Shown piece after piece: positions 1 through 6,634 of a DNA stretch of 11,379 nt. This DNA is from JBBQSF01 sp038214085 (lineage in GTDB: Bacteria; Bacteroidota; Bacteroidia; Bacteroidales; CG2-30-32-10). Location: contig JBBQSF010000103.1 of the NCBI GenBank assembly GCA_038214085.1, positions 1-11,379 of the forward strand, given 5' to 3'. The position numbers and the translations under genes were made by a program. How positions within the stretch are numbered: position 1 is the first letter of the stretch; each line of letters starts with the position of its first letter. Under the pieces are notes generated by a model. That model did no database searches, was not told where the DNA came from, and worked only from the letters and a program-made list of their open reading frames with translations.

Positions 1-1905
1 TCTACAAAATCAGAAAAAGCAATAAAAGCTTACGAAAAAGCTGCTGCATATTTTGATCAGTACGATAGCGAAAATGCAATTACCCAACTTGGAATAGCCA
101 TTAAAGCTGATGATAAGTTTATTGAAGCCTACCTTTTAATGGGCGATGTGTATTCTGATATGGCTAGCAAATCAAAAGATATGGGTTTGTTTAAAGCGGA
201 TATTGTAAAAACAGAAAAAGCTATTTCTGCTTATCGGAATGCTTTGGAAATTGATCCCGATTTTTTTACGAAAACCTATTATAACATTGCCGGCAATGAA
301 ATTTCTATTGGTAAATATGCTGATGCTAAAAGCGATCTTGATATTTACCTAAAATCTAAAAACCTTAGTCCAATCAATAAAAAGAAAGCTGAAAACTTAT
401 TGAAATCTGCTGAGTTTGGAATAATTGCAATACAAAATCCGATTCCGTTTAATCCCGTGAACATGGGCGACAGCGTGAATTCCGTAAACAATGATTATCT
501 TCCTTCGCTCACTGCCGACGAGCAAACACTTGTTATTACTGTCCGCCGACCACGTGATGCATATACAATAGGCATGAATAAAGATGAAGAAGATTTTTAT
601 ATAAGCTATTTCAAGGACAGTGTTTGGACTAAATCAGTACCACTTGGACCACCACTCAATACTCATGGAAACGAAGGCGCACAATGCATTTCACCCGACG
701 GGCAGCAAATGTTTTACACAGCATGCAATCGCGATGGTGGTTTTGGAAGTTGTGATATATATTATTCGAAAAAAACCGGCGATAAGTGGGGATTGCCAAC
801 AAATTTAGGTCCTGCAGTAAATTCCTCTGGTTGGGATTCTCAGCCTTCCATTTCTGCCGATGGCAAAAACCTCTATTTTACGAGCAACCGTGCTGGAGGC
901 AAAGGTGGAATGGATATATGGATGAGCACCATGGATGATAAAGGCTATTGGCAAAAACCTATTAATCTTGGCGACACCATAAATACAGAAAAAGGTGAGA
1001 TGGCTCCATTTATTCACCCCGATAATAAAACACTTTATTTTACATCTAATGGTCATCCTGGTCTTGGAGGCTTTGATATTTATTATTCTAAAAAAGATAC
1101 TGCTGGAATTTTCGGAAAACCCAAAAATATTGGCTATCCCATTAATACGTATGCCGATGAAAGTTACCTTATTGTTAATTCTTATGGCGACAAAGCCTAT
1201 TTTGCGTCTGATCTGCCCGGTGGTAAAGGTGGATTTGATATTTATTCTTTCGATTTGTACGAAGGTGCCCGTCCCGAAAAAGTTACTTATTTAAAAGGCA
1301 CAGTTTATAATAGTCAAACAAAAGCCATGCTGGACGCCAAGTTTGAGCTTATAGATCTGAAAACGGGAAAATCAATTTTAGTTTCTTACTCCGACAAAGA
1401 AACAGGAGAATTTTTGGTATGCCTTCCTACTGAAAGAGATTATGCGTTGAATGTGTCAAAAGATGGATATTTGTTTTTCTCCGAAAATTTTACACTAAGC
1501 GGAATGCATAGTAAAATCAAACCTTATGTAAAAGACATTCCACTGCATCCAATAAAAGTTGGCGAAACTGTTGTGCTGAAAAATATCTTTTTTGATACTG
1601 ATAAATTTGATTTGAAAACGGAATCTTTTACTGAACTTGAAAATCTCATTTCATTGCTTAAGAAAAACCCCAAAATGAAAATTGAAATTTCTGGACATAC
1701 TGATAATGTTGGAGCCGAAACTTATAATCAAACGCTGTCGGAAAGTCGTGCAAAATCAGTGTATGACTATCTTGTTAAACAAGGAATTGATAAAATCCGT
1801 TTAAGTTACAAAGGTTATGGCGAAAGCAAGCCCATTGATATCAACGACACCGAAGAGGGCAGGGCCAACAACCGAAGAACTGAATTTAAAGTGGTAGAAA
1901 TGTAA
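1..1905 (+). CDS. PorE-like envelope protein: TPR, PD40 propeller, CRD-like and OmpA domains (5' partial)
   Basis: The frame is open from base 1, so the start lies outside the window; an internal ATG at 139 is not the start because TPR sequence continues upstream of it. The visible 634 residues (numbered from base 1) carry TPR-like helices (about 10-140) and then 4-5 PD40/WD40-like blades (about 155-420). The blades have repeated signatures such as SPDGQQMFYT, ADGKNLYFTSN, DNKTLYFTSN and GGFDIYYSKK. A carboxypeptidase-regulatory-like beta domain (about 430-515) and an OmpA peptidoglycan-binding domain (about 526-630) follow. In the OmpA domain, Asp568 (GHTDN) and Arg583 (SESRA) keep the 15-residue spacing of the diaminopimelate-binding Asp/Arg pair of OmpA, and the block ends in NRRTEF. 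This domain order matches PorE of the type IX secretion system, which tethers outer-membrane parts to peptidoglycan. The role is inferred from architecture: similar paralogues exist, often beside porP/sprF. The signal peptide is missing from view. Confidence 0.88.
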   Translation, partial: STKSEKAIKAYEKAAAYFDQYDSENAITQLGIAIKADDKFIEAYLLMGDVYSDMASKSKDMGLFKADIVKTEKAISAYRNALEIDPDFFTKTYYNIAGNEISIGKYADAKSDLDIYLKSKNLSPINKKKAENLLKSAEFGIIAIQNPIPFNPVNMGDSVNSVNNDYLPSLTADEQTLVITVRRPRDAYTIGMNKDEEDFYISYFKDSVWTKSVPLGPPLNTHGNEGAQCISPDGQQMFYTACNRDGGFGSCDIYYSKKTGDKWGLPTNLGPAVNSSGWDSQPSISADGKNLYFTSNRAGGKGGMDIWMSTMDDKGYWQKPINLGDTINTEKGEMAPFIHPDNKTLYFTSNGHPGLGGFDIYYSKKDTAGIFGKPKNIGYPINTYADESYLIVNSYGDKAYFASDLPGGKGGFDIYSFDLYEGARPEKVTYLKGTVYNSQTKAMLDAKFELIDLKTGKSILVSYSDKETGEFLVCLPTERDYALNVSKDGYLFFSENFTLSGMHSKIKPYVKDIPLHPIKVGETVVLKNIFFDTDKFDLKTESFTELENLISLLKKNPKMKIEISGHTDNVGAETYNQTLSESRAKSVYDYLVKQGIDKIRLSYKGYGESKPIDINDTEEGRANNRRTEFKVVEM

Positions 1906-1958
1906 GTATGGATATGGAATTCTATTCATCTTTGAATCTATAAATTCAAAAAACAATT

Positions 1959-2435
1959 ATGAAAAAAATCAATCTATTTTTAGCTTTTGTATTATCAACC
2001 CTTTTTATTTATGGACAAAATTATCAGGAAAAAGTTTCTGCTGATTCTGTTCTCATTGATAGCCGAGTTGAATTTTATATTTTTAACGGACCATACGGGG
2101 AAAAAGAAAACATGAAAGAACCGGCAATAAAATTTGTGCTTAGTGTTAAAAATAAAGGTTCAAAACCAATTCCGGATTTAGGAGTAACCAACAGGTCTGA
2201 TTATGTGAATTTTTTCATCAACGATTCTCTGAATAACCCTGTTTCATTATATAACGGGGCTGAAATAATAGGGGAGCATTTAGTTAAGAAGAATGGCACT
2301 GATTCTTATACTTGGTGGATTTTCGAAAAAGATGCTTATGCAAAAGAATTTACTGTTCAATGGCAGTATATGAATTTATATACCAAGAAATATAAGGTTG
2401 ATGTAGCTAAGAAAACGGTTGAATTTGTGAAATAG
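1959..2435 (+). CDS. Small secreted protein of unknown function
   Basis: I do not recognise this 158-residue protein. It starts with a clear signal peptide: MKKIN, a hydrophobic stretch to about residue 18, and a likely signal peptidase I site around YG/QN (19-20). There is no lipobox cysteine; indeed the protein contains no cysteine. The mature part is rich in alternating hydrophobic and polar residues (KFVLSVKNKG, EFTVQWQYMN), which suggests a single Ig-like beta-sandwich domain exported to the periplasm or surface. The ATG is 53 nt after the stop of the PorE-like gene on the same strand, so co-transcription is possible. There is no Shine-Dalgarno. The nearest upstream promoter-like element, CAtcTTTG at 1927-1934, has one mismatch and no TTG partner. 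Size, signal peptide and codon pattern support a real gene; the function is open. Confidence 0.75.
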   Translation: MKKINLFLAFVLSTLFIYGQNYQEKVSADSVLIDSRVEFYIFNGPYGEKENMKEPAIKFVLSVKNKGSKPIPDLGVTNRSDYVNFFINDSLNNPVSLYNGAEIIGEHLVKKNGTDSYTWWIFEKDAYAKEFTVQWQYMNLYTKKYKVDVAKKTVEFVK

Positions 2436-2489
2436 AAATCTTCTTTTTCATTGCAACCGATTTTGAAAATTACATACTGATTTCTTCTA

Positions 2490-2521
2490 CTGGTCTAATT
2501 CCCATTCATTCATTATCTTTG
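2490..2521 (+). promoter_or_regulatory. Bacteroidota-type promoter for mtaB (leaderless)
   Basis: TAtcTTTG at 2514-2521 matches the Bacteroidota -7 consensus TAnnTTTG exactly. The -33 box is only CTG (2490-2492, one mismatch to TTG) at a 21-base spacing. The -7 box ends 4 bases before the mtaB ATG (2526). Transcription should therefore begin at or next to the A of the start codon and give a leaderless mRNA. Confidence 0.6.
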
Positions 2522-2525
2522 CAAA

Positions 2526-3824
2526 ATGAATGAAAAAATTAAGATTGCTTTTCATACACTGGGTTGTAAACTGAATTTTTCGGAAACTTCTTTTTTGTCT
2601 CGTAAATTTAATCCTGATATTTATGAAATTGTTGATTTTAAAGAACAAGCGGATATCTATGTGATCAATACTTGTTTGGTTACTGAACGGGCGGAAAAAA
2701 AATCCTGGGCATTTCTTCGTGCTGCTAAACGCCGCAATCCGAAAGCTATAGTTGCTGCTGTGGGTTGCTTTTCCGAAGTTAAGAAACAGGAAGTGCTTGA
2801 TATCAGCGAAGTGGATGTAGTGCTGGGATCATCAGATAAATTTAATCTTCCCGAAAAAATCAATAACCTTTTGGGCATCAATCAAGATAAGACTATTGAA
2901 TTAACAAATACAAACGACAATTTTCAAACCCTTTACTCTCTTGGCGATAGAACGCGTTCTTTTTTTAAAATTCAAGATGGATGTGATTATTTTTGCACCT
3001 ATTGTGCTGTTCCTTTTGCTCGTGGTCGTAGCAGAAGCGATACGGTTGAACATACAGTTAAAGAAGCTCTTAAAATTGCAGATGCAGGCATAAAAGAAAT
3101 CATTCTTACCGGTGTAAATATTGGTGATTTTGGAAGAAAAAATGGCGAAAACTTTTATAGTCTTCTCTCTGCACTTAACAATGAAAACAAGTTTGAACGG
3201 ATTCGAATTTCGTCTGTTGAACCAAATTTGCTGACCGATGAAATTATTGAACTGGTTGCCGGCTCAAAAGTGCTGCAACCGCATTTTCATATTCCTCTGC
3301 AATCGGGTTCAGACAATGTTTTGAAAGCAATGAAACGCAGATACAATACTGCACTTTTTGCTGAGCGGTTAAAAAAAATAAAACAACTGATGCCCCATTG
3401 TTGCATTGCCGTTGACCTAATATCAGGCTTTCCAGGCGAATCGGAAGATGATTTTAGCAATTCAATAGCATTGCTCGAAAGTCTTGATATTTCATATATG
3501 CACGTGTTTACTTATTCCGAACGCGAAGGCACACCTGCCGCTCAAATGACTGAAGTGGTTCCACATGCCGTTCGTACTGCTCGCAGCCGTCAATTGATGG
3601 CACTTTCCGATCATAAGAAAAAAGAATTCTATCTAAAGAATTCAGGAACAGTTCGCAATGTTCTTTTTGAATCGGACAATGACAAAGGTATGATGAATGG
3701 CTTCACCGACAATTATATAAAAGTGAAAACAAAATTCAATTCTGATTTGATCAATCAGATTGTTTCTGTGAAATTATCCGTTTTAGAAAAAGACGTTATA
3801 TTTGCTGGAGAAATTAATTCATAA
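2526..3824 (+). CDS. mtaB: tRNA (t6A37)-C2 methylthiotransferase MtaB
   Basis: This radical-SAM enzyme converts t6A37 to ms2t6A37 in ANN-decoding tRNAs, in the cytoplasm. The 432 residues are about the normal length. The N-terminal methylthiotransferase domain holds the three cysteines that bind the auxiliary [4Fe-4S] cluster: Cys14 (LGCKLN), Cys50 (INTC) and Cys81 (VGC). The radical-SAM CxxxCxxC motif is Cys153/157/160 (DGCDYFCTYC), followed by VPFARGRSRS, which is characteristic of the MtaB rather than the MiaB or RimO branch. HIPLQSGSDNVLKAMKRRY and a divergent TRAM-like C-terminus (about 370-430) complete the layout. The start at 2526 fits the family N-terminus and sits 4 bases after a -7 box. 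The 90-nt gap before it and its own promoter suggest it begins a transcription unit that may run on into lgt. Confidence 0.95.
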   Translation: MNEKIKIAFHTLGCKLNFSETSFLSRKFNPDIYEIVDFKEQADIYVINTCLVTERAEKKSWAFLRAAKRRNPKAIVAAVGCFSEVKKQEVLDISEVDVVLGSSDKFNLPEKINNLLGINQDKTIELTNTNDNFQTLYSLGDRTRSFFKIQDGCDYFCTYCAVPFARGRSRSDTVEHTVKEALKIADAGIKEIILTGVNIGDFGRKNGENFYSLLSALNNENKFERIRISSVEPNLLTDEIIELVAGSKVLQPHFHIPLQSGSDNVLKAMKRRYNTALFAERLKKIKQLMPHCCIAVDLISGFPGESEDDFSNSIALLESLDISYMHVFTYSEREGTPAAQMTEVVPHAVRTARSRQLMALSDHKKKEFYLKNSGTVRNVLFESDNDKGMMNGFTDNYIKVKTKFNSDLINQIVSVKLSVLEKDVIFAGEINS

Positions 3825-3860
3825 TTCAACTTACAAAATAGCTCTTAACTAAAAATAGCC

Positions 3861-3951
3861 CAACTCCTAACTCATAATTCCTAACTCCTAACTCCCAACT
3901 CCCAACTCCCAACTCATAACTCATAATTCATAACTCATAACTCATAACTCC
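3861..3951 (+). repeat. Tandem heptamer array, 13 units of YAAYTCM, upstream of lgt
   Basis: Thirteen consecutive 7-base units fit without a gap: CAACTCC once, TAACTCA, TAATTCC, TAACTCC twice, CAACTCC twice, CAACTCA, TAACTCA, TAATTCA, TAACTCA twice, then TAACTCC. Variation is confined to unit positions 1 (C/T), 4 (C/T) and 7 (A/C). A degenerate 14th unit, CCCCTCA (3952-3958), supplies the A of the lgt start codon. No G occurs on this strand from 3859 to 3959. The array fills most of the 133-nt gap between mtaB and lgt. Confidence 0.95.
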
Positions 3952-3957
3952 CCCCTC

Positions 3958-5115
3958 ATGTACCCAACAATCTCCGATTTTATTAAAGATGTTTTCGGAA
4001 TAAATTTTCCGCTTCCCATTCAAAGTTTTGGTTTTTTTGTAGCAATTGCTTTTATTATTGCTGCTTATATTGTGCTTGTCGAATTAAAGAGGAAAGAAAA
4101 AGAAGGTGTTTTGCAGGCACAGAAAAAGAAAATTCTCGTCGGGAAACCTGCGTCTGCCAATGAATTGGTGATTGCAGCAATTATTGGTTTTTTTGTTGGG
4201 TTTAAAGTGTTGGAAATTGGTTTTAATTACGCATCGTTTGCTGGAAATCCACAGCATTTTATTTTTTCTTCCGAAGGGAATTTAATTGGCGGTATTCTGG
4301 GCGCTGCACTGGCTGCATATTACCGCTATCGCGAAAAACAAAAAACGAAACTTGAAAAGCCTAAATTAGAAGAGATTACTGTTCACCCTTTCGAACTCAC
4401 CGGAAATATTATTATGCTAGGTGCTTTGTCTGGAATATTGGGTGCTAAAATATTTCACAACCTCGAAAACATTGATGAATTTGTCAGCGACCCTGTGGGA
4501 TCATTGCTCTCGTTTAGTGGTCTGACATTTTATGGTGGCCTTATAGTGGCGGCTATCACGATCATTTGGTATGCACGAAAAAATAAAATTCCAGCACTTG
4601 TTATTTCTGATATTGCAGCCCCTGCAATTATGATTGCATATGCTGTAGGTCGCATTGGATGCCATGTTGCAGGCGATGGCGATTGGGGAATTGTGAATGA
4701 ATTGGCTAAGCCCGGTTGGTTGCCTGACTGGCTGTGGGCATACAACTATCCGCACAATGTAATTAATGAAGGCGTTCGCATTGTGGGTTGCGAAGGAAAA
4801 CATTGCTTTGAATTGGTTCCTCCGGTATTTCCTACTCCGATATATGAAACCATAGTATGTGGCATTTTCTTTGGAATTCTTTGGGCTTTCCGTAAAAAAA
4901 TGAAAACCGCCGGAATGTTGTTCTTTGTATTCCTTATTATGAACGGGGTAGAACGATTCCTTATTGAATTGATTCGGGTAAATACACAATATCATATTTT
5001 TGGTTATGGCATTACACAGGCAGAAATTATTTCTGTTGCCCTTGTAATTGCTGGTGTTTCTGGATTGGTTTGGCTTCGCAGAAAACAAAAAATTCCTGTC
5101 GAAAAAATAAAATAA
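3958..5115 (+). CDS. lgt: Prolipoprotein diacylglyceryl transferase Lgt
   Basis: Lgt is an inner-membrane enzyme that moves diacylglycerol from phosphatidylglycerol to the lipobox cysteine of prelipoproteins, the first step of lipoprotein maturation. The 385-residue protein has about seven hydrophobic segments. It keeps the Lgt core: FYGGLI (191-196), the signature region GRIG...GDGDWG (231-244, with the key Arg232), PTPIYE (292-297) and RFLIELIR (333-340). Compared with E. coli Lgt (291 residues) it is longer, with extra charged loops near residues 43-70 and 123-145. Tyr192 stands where E. coli has the important His103, and Cys235 where it has Asn146; these look like lineage variants. The start is the first Met of the frame and follows the heptamer array directly. 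There is no Shine-Dalgarno. A -7-like box, TAtaTTTG (3797-3804), lies inside the end of mtaB without a TTG partner, so the gene may be read from there or from the mtaB promoter. Confidence 0.9.
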   Translation: MYPTISDFIKDVFGINFPLPIQSFGFFVAIAFIIAAYIVLVELKRKEKEGVLQAQKKKILVGKPASANELVIAAIIGFFVGFKVLEIGFNYASFAGNPQHFIFSSEGNLIGGILGAALAAYYRYREKQKTKLEKPKLEEITVHPFELTGNIIMLGALSGILGAKIFHNLENIDEFVSDPVGSLLSFSGLTFYGGLIVAAITIIWYARKNKIPALVISDIAAPAIMIAYAVGRIGCHVAGDGDWGIVNELAKPGWLPDWLWAYNYPHNVINEGVRIVGCEGKHCFELVPPVFPTPIYETIVCGIFFGILWAFRKKMKTAGMLFFVFLIMNGVERFLIELIRVNTQYHIFGYGITQAEIISVALVIAGVSGLVWLRRKQKIPVEKIK

Positions 5116-5122
5116 AAAAACA

Positions 5123-5947
5123 ATGGAATTGAACCTCGAAAAAATTTGCAAACAAGTTACCGAACTTACTGCTGAAACTGGAAAATTTCTCCTGCAAAAA
5201 GTGAATGAAATCAAACAGAACGATATTCAGGTGAAAGGACTTCATGATTTTGTTACCTATGTAGACCAGGCTTCTGAAAAAATGCTCATTGCAAAGCTTT
5301 CAGAAATTCTTCCTGATACAGGTTTTATTGCAGAAGAAAAAACCGTTGCTCATTCTGATCATGAATATCAATGGGTGGTTGATCCTTTAGATGGAACTAC
5401 CAATTTTATTCATGGCATTCCTTGTTATTCTATTAGTATAGCGCTTTTGCGGAATAATATTCCCATAATTGGTGTTGTTCATGAACTCAATTTAAACGAA
5501 TGTTTTTATACATGGGAAGGATCTCCTTGTTTTTTAAATGGCAAACAAATCAATGTTTCTGAAATTGATAAAATTGAGGATTCGCTCATTGCAACAGGAT
5601 TTCCTTACTATGATTATGAACGATTGGAAGAGTACTTAAAACTGTTTCGCTATTTTTTAATGCATTCTCATGGTGTTCGCCGACTTGGTTCAGCTGCTGT
5701 TGATCTGGCCTATGTGGCTTGCGGACGTTTTGAAAGTTTTTACGAATATGGACTAAAGCCCTGGGATGTAGCTGCAGGAGCTCTTTTAGTGAAAAATGCA
5801 GGTGGCGAAGTTTTTGATTTTTCAGGAGGAAACGATTATATTTTTGGTGCCGAAATTTTATCCTCTAACCATGCTGTTTCTGATGAAATGCTTGAAATAA
5901 TAAAAACTCAATTTTTTGATGCAAATCATAGCATTGATTCTGAATAA
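5123..5947 (+). CDS. Inositol monophosphatase family protein (SuhB-like)
   Basis: This is a magnesium-dependent, lithium-sensitive-type phosphatase of the inositol monophosphatase superfamily, soluble and cytoplasmic, 274 residues long. The metal site is complete: Glu71 (AEEK), Asp87 and Asp90 in motif A (DPLDGTTNF, 87-95), and Asp215 in motif B (PWDVAAGALLVKNAGG, 213-228). It starts 7 nt after the lgt stop without a Shine-Dalgarno, so the two genes are very probably one operon. The substrate cannot be told from sequence: inositol-1-phosphate, another sugar phosphate, or an RNA/ribosome-linked SuhB role are all possible. Motif B and the length fit IMPase/SuhB better than CysQ or fructose-1,6-bisphosphatase. 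About 30 residues follow motif B's domain, ending in a short acidic tail. Confidence 0.92.
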   Translation: MELNLEKICKQVTELTAETGKFLLQKVNEIKQNDIQVKGLHDFVTYVDQASEKMLIAKLSEILPDTGFIAEEKTVAHSDHEYQWVVDPLDGTTNFIHGIPCYSISIALLRNNIPIIGVVHELNLNECFYTWEGSPCFLNGKQINVSEIDKIEDSLIATGFPYYDYERLEEYLKLFRYFLMHSHGVRRLGSAAVDLAYVACGRFESFYEYGLKPWDVAAGALLVKNAGGEVFDFSGGNDYIFGAEILSSNHAVSDEMLEIIKTQFFDANHSIDSE

Positions 5948-6021
5948 AAACAATCAACTGCACATTTCATAATCCACCTTCAACTCTTTTCTAAGAAAAT
6001 TAAATTAGGGCATAAATAAAA

Positions 6022-6052
6022 TTGCTTTACAGATTATATTTTAGTATATTTA
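6022..6052 (+). promoter_or_regulatory. Candidate promoter for the zinc-ribbon gene
   Basis: TTG at 6022-6024 is followed after 20 bases by TAtaTTTA (6045-6052), one mismatch from TAnnTTTG. The same stretch can also be read as TTGCTT, 17 bases, TATATT, a loose sigma70-like pair. It lies 43 bases upstream of the start codon in AT-rich sequence, so chance matches are likely and the call is tentative. Confidence 0.4.
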
Positions 6053-6080
6053 CCATATTATTCGTTAAATTATTCATATA

Positions 6081-6088
6081 AAAGGAGG
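6081..6088 (+). promoter_or_regulatory. Strong Shine-Dalgarno sequence
   Basis: AAAGGAGG lies 7 bases upstream of the ATG at 6096, an ideal complement to the 16S rRNA 3' end. No other gene in the window has anything comparable; the closest is AAAGGA, 3 bases before the ATG at 7640. It fixes the start of the zinc-ribbon gene. Confidence 0.85.
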
Positions 6089-6095
6089 AATTATT

Positions 6096-6497
6096 ATGGC
6101 AAATACTGTTTCAATTAATGTTAAATGCCCCATCTGTCAAAAATCCTTGATGGATACTGAAAATCCTTTAAACGGTAAACCGAGTATTAAAATCAATATT
6201 CAGGGTGGCGGATTAAGAGGCATCATTCGTTTGTGTTCTATTTACGGATGTTATGATCATAAAAGCGACATTGATATTGGAAACATTGAAATCGCAGAAT
6301 TTTCTTGCCCTCATTGCAATCAAATTCTAAATGTAGCTGAAAAATGTGATCTGTGTAAAGCACCACTGGTAACATTTTTAATGGATGTAGGTGGTAAGGT
6401 AAGCATTTGTTCCCGCAAAGGATGTACAAAGCATTTTGTTGCTTTTGAGAATGTGAATGATGAATTGCGAAAATTCTATAACGAATATGGTTTCTGA
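6096..6497 (+). CDS. Cysteine-rich protein with duplicated zinc-ribbon-like unit
   Basis: This 133-residue soluble protein has ten cysteines in pairs: CPIC (11/14), CSIYGC (47/52), CPHC (71/74), CDLC (84/87) and CSRKGC (105/110). Two halves look duplicated. Each has a CxxC, a hydrophobic strand, a glycine-rich turn (GGGLRG; VGGKVS), and then CSxxGCxxH with His55 and His113 at the same spacing. Each half would make one Cys4 or Cys3His zinc or iron knuckle, with CPHC as an extra pair. There is no signal peptide, membrane segment or catalytic motif. I recall similar uncharacterised proteins in anaerobic bacteria but cannot name a family. Nucleic-acid or protein binding, or metal handling, are reasonable guesses only. 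The gene is monocistronic, with 148 nt of upstream sequence and a strong Shine-Dalgarno. Confidence 0.85.
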   Translation: MANTVSINVKCPICQKSLMDTENPLNGKPSIKINIQGGGLRGIIRLCSIYGCYDHKSDIDIGNIEIAEFSCPHCNQILNVAEKCDLCKAPLVTFLMDVGGKVSICSRKGCTKHFVAFENVNDELRKFYNEYGF

Positions 6498-6544
6498 AAT
6501 TATTTTGAACAATTTTCACTAGACAATGAACCCATATTCTTGAG

Positions 6545-6634
6545 TTTAAGTTTAATTTATTTGCTCAAAATGAAGACATCAGGCACTAATTTCTCGCAAT
6601 TGACTTTCTTGCAAATAAATTAATCATACTTAAA
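6545..6634. terminator. Inverted repeat between convergent genes, possible bidirectional terminator
   Basis: TTAATTTATTTGC (6552-6564) is perfectly complementary to GCAAATAAATTAA (6611-6623). Beyond a 4-base bulge on the right arm (6624-6627), TTTAAGT (6545-6551) pairs with ACTTAAA (6628-6634). That gives 20 paired bases around a 46-base loop. The right arm contains the stop codon of the minus-strand gene. The arms are AT-rich and the loop is long, so this is not a classical rho-independent terminator; its place between convergent genes suggests a role in 3' end formation or mRNA stability. Confidence 0.45.

Noticed and set aside
995..1294. Plus-strand ORF of 99 codons inside the PorE-like gene
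   Set aside because: It is out of frame within the propeller repeats; the host frame is clearly coding throughout.
2434..2485. Terminator formed by AGAAATC and GATTTCT after the small secreted gene
   Set aside because: The 7-bp arms are 38 bases apart, AT-rich and lack a following T-run; probably chance.
3861..3951. CRISPR array
   Set aside because: The units are 7 bases with no spacers, so this is a simple tandem repeat.
4501..5214. Long minus-strand ORF (237 codons) opposite lgt and the phosphatase start
   Set aside because: It is antisense to a well-supported lgt, has no recognisable domain, and its composition is what a codon-biased opposite strand gives.
6096..6497. Ferredoxin or rubredoxin
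   Set aside because: The cysteine spacing (CxxC with CxxxxCxxH) matches neither a 4Fe-4S ferredoxin (CxxCxxCxxxC) nor rubredoxin.
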